Assembly (NCBI RefSeq): GCF_003014535.1
Contig: NZ_PYGD01000001.1
Location: 1,178,001 to 1,242,000 of the forward strand
Direction of reading: 5' to 3'
Source of the DNA: Taibaiella chishuiensis
Lineage (GTDB): Bacteria > Bacteroidota > Bacteroidia > Chitinophagales > Chitinophagaceae
Length of the DNA: 64,000 nucleotides
Numbering within the stretch: position 1 is the first letter of the stretch; each line of letters starts with the position of its first letter. The notes beneath the pieces were generated by a model. That model was not told where the DNA came from, did not search any database, and worked only from the letters and a program-made list of their open reading frames with translations. This document shows, piece by piece, positions 62,509 to 64,000 of the stretch. The position numbers were made by a program, and so were the translations under genes.

Positions 62509-64000
62509 ATGTGGCAACGTCTCGCTGATTTTGTACTCCGTTTCCGAATTATCCTGTTGCTGATTATCCTTGTCATTACCGGAATCATGGGGTATTACGC
62601 TTCGAAGGTGGAGTTGAGCTACGATTTTACCAGTGCTATTCCTACCGATAACCCTAAATACCAGGACTACCAGAAATTCAGGAATATGTTCGGGGAAGAT
62701 GGCAACACCATGATGGTAGGGGTACAATCCGAAAAGTTCTTTACACCTGAAATGTTTACAAGTTACGTAACCCTGACGCAGGATATTGCCAAAGTAAAGT
62801 CGGTGGAAAACGTACTGGGTATCCCCGCGACGGTAATGGTCGTACAGGACAGCGCCAGCAAGCTGGGCGTCCGCAAAATATTTCCCGATAACCTGGCCGG
62901 GGCCGATATCGACAGCCTGAAACAGGTATTTATGAACCTGCCTTTTTACAGGGGCCTGCTGTATAATGATAAGACCCACGCTTATGTCATGGCCATTACC
63001 ATCAATAAGCAAACCCTGGCCTCGAAAGACCGTACCCGGGTGATTAACGAGATTATCGCGCTGGGCGATAAATTCGGCAAACAGTTCAACACCGAGATCC
63101 ATTATTCCGGGCTGCCGCATATCCGCACCCAGATGGCCAATAAGGTGCAACACGAGGTACGCCTCTTCCTGATGCTCTCCTTCGCCCTTACGGCCGTTAT
63201 CCTGCTTATCTTCTTCCGTTCCATACTGGCTGTACTCACTTCCATGATCGTGGTAGCGATCGGGGTAATCTGGTCGTTTGGTACCCTTACCCTGCTGGGT
63301 TATAAGATCACGATCCTTACCGGTATGATCCCGCCGCTGATCGTGGTGATCGGTATTCCCAACTGTGTGTATTTCCTCAATAAATACCATACCGAATACG
63401 GTATACTCAATACCAAGGTACCGGCGCTTAATGCCATGGTGAGCAAGATGGGCGTAGTAACCCTGTTTACAAATCTTACCGCAGCCATAGGCTTCGGGGT
63501 GTTTTACTTTACCAAAAGTATTATCCTGAAAGAATTCGGCCTGGTGGCCGGGCTTAATATCATGGCCCTGTTCTTCATCTCCCTGGTCATCATTCCTGCG
63601 GTATTCAGCTTCTTACCACCGCCCAATACGCGCCACACCAGCTACCTCGACAGCAAATGGATCAATAGCCTGCTGGATTCGCTGACGACACTCGTATTCC
63701 ACAACCGTAAAAAATTATACCTCGTTACCATCCTGGTATGCGTTGGCGCTGTAATCGGTATGGCGCGCCTTAAAGCCGTAGGCCATATCGTCGACGATCT
63801 GCCGCATTCGGATAAGATCTATACCGACCTTAAGTTTTTCGAAAAGAACTTTAAAGGCGTAATGCCGCTGGAGATTATCGTAGATACGAAAAAGAAATAC
63901 GGCGCCATCTCTTCGCTCGAAACCTGGGAGAAGCTCGACTCGCTGACCAACCTGCTCGAAAGCCGCCCCGAAATAGGAGGTGGTCTTACGCTGATCAAGG
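62509..64000 (+). CDS. MMPL/RND superfamily transporter (3' end outside window)
   Basis: At least 497 residues from the ATG at 62509, open to the right edge. It has an N-terminal transmembrane helix (RFRIILLLIILVITGIMGYY), then a periplasmic loop (VELSYDFTSAIPTDNPKYQD) and a sterol-sensing-like helix bundle (VRLFLMLSFALTAVILLIFF, GTLTLLGYKITILTGMIPPL). A GIPNCVYFLNKYH segment lies near 285, and a second TM1-like helix (KKLYLVTILVCVGAVIGMAR) begins the repeat. MMPL-type proteins export lipids or envelope precursors in other phyla. The substrate here is unknown. A TACTTTTG -7 box lies at about 62382. Confidence 0.9.
   Translation, partial: MWQRLADFVLRFRIILLLIILVITGIMGYYASKVELSYDFTSAIPTDNPKYQDYQKFRNMFGEDGNTMMVGVQSEKFFTPEMFTSYVTLTQDIAKVKSVENVLGIPATVMVVQDSASKLGVRKIFPDNLAGADIDSLKQVFMNLPFYRGLLYNDKTHAYVMAITINKQTLASKDRTRVINEIIALGDKFGKQFNTEIHYSGLPHIRTQMANKVQHEVRLFLMLSFALTAVILLIFFRSILAVLTSMIVVAIGVIWSFGTLTLLGYKITILTGMIPPLIVVIGIPNCVYFLNKYHTEYGILNTKVPALNAMVSKMGVVTLFTNLTAAIGFGVFYFTKSIILKEFGLVAGLNIMALFFISLVIIPAVFSFLPPPNTRHTSYLDSKWINSLLDSLTTLVFHNRKKLYLVTILVCVGAVIGMARLKAVGHIVDDLPHSDKIYTDLKFFEKNFKGVMPLEIIVDTKKKYGAISSLETWEKLDSLTNLLESRPEIGGGLTLIK

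Overview
The window looks like a chromosomal segment of a Gram-negative Bacteroidota member, most likely from the Chitinophagaceae. The evidence is T9SS-sorted cargo with type A and type B C-terminal domains, a PorP/SprF protein, promoters of the TTG-N19/20-TAnnTTTG type, almost no Shine-Dalgarno sequences, a DUF4294 protein, BrxA/BrxB bacilliredoxin and a DUF2795 protein. The genus cannot be named from sequence alone. Genes are dense, on both strands, and mostly in short transcription units closed by clear intrinsic hairpins. I see no rRNA, tRNA, CRISPR array, transposase or phage gene.

Layout. 1-7.1 kb: a cut DUF4294 gene, uracil phosphoribosyltransferase, a PorP/SprF protein, four consecutive paralogous genes for secreted T9SS cargo, and recR. 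7.2-16.9 kb: a VWA protein and an orphan histidine kinase, a phosphohexomutase, a flippase, a cold-shock protein, a protein of the family usually mislabelled asparagine synthetase B, and a GT39 glycosyltransferase. 17-20.4 kb: a DsbD-type reductase, a separate copy of its N-terminal domain, and a YceI protein. 20.5-27.5 kb: a propeller/barrel outer-membrane protein, a very small type-B T9SS protein, and a membrane pyrophosphatase fused to an OmpA domain. 27.5-28 kb is a dispersed-repeat array.

28-34.4 kb: GT9 glycosyltransferase, META lipoprotein, ribosomal L21 and L27, a Lys/Ala/Pro repeat protein, two overlapping paralogous exported proteins, LolD, GT2 and DUF2795. 34.4-43.8 kb: mreBCD, ferredoxin-NADP reductase and a 2Fe-2S ferredoxin, a UvrD/RecB-type helicase-nuclease, two BON proteins and a bacilliredoxin. 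43.9-47.7 kb: formimidoylglutamase, a second copy of the dispersed repeat family with a heptamer array, an alpha/beta hydrolase and cysS. 47.9-54.2 kb: an FAD oxidoreductase, aspartate kinase and an aminotransferase behind a leader that looks like an attenuator, and an AraC regulator divergent from a siderophore-interacting protein. 54.3-61.3 kb: GbsR- and MarR-type regulators and a complete TolC/adaptor/RND efflux operon. The window ends in an MMPL/RND-type transporter that runs off the edge.

Most notable: (1) the pyrophosphatase-OmpA fusion, whose key glutamate sits in helix 5 rather than helix 6; (2) a leader peptide, antiterminator and terminator ahead of the aminotransferase/aspartate kinase pair; (3) a repeat family plus heptamer arrays shared by two distant intergenic loci; (4) operator-like repeats at the araC/siderophore and gbsR promoters. 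No single locus is plainly a new defence or secretion system. The candidate novelties are regulatory and architectural.
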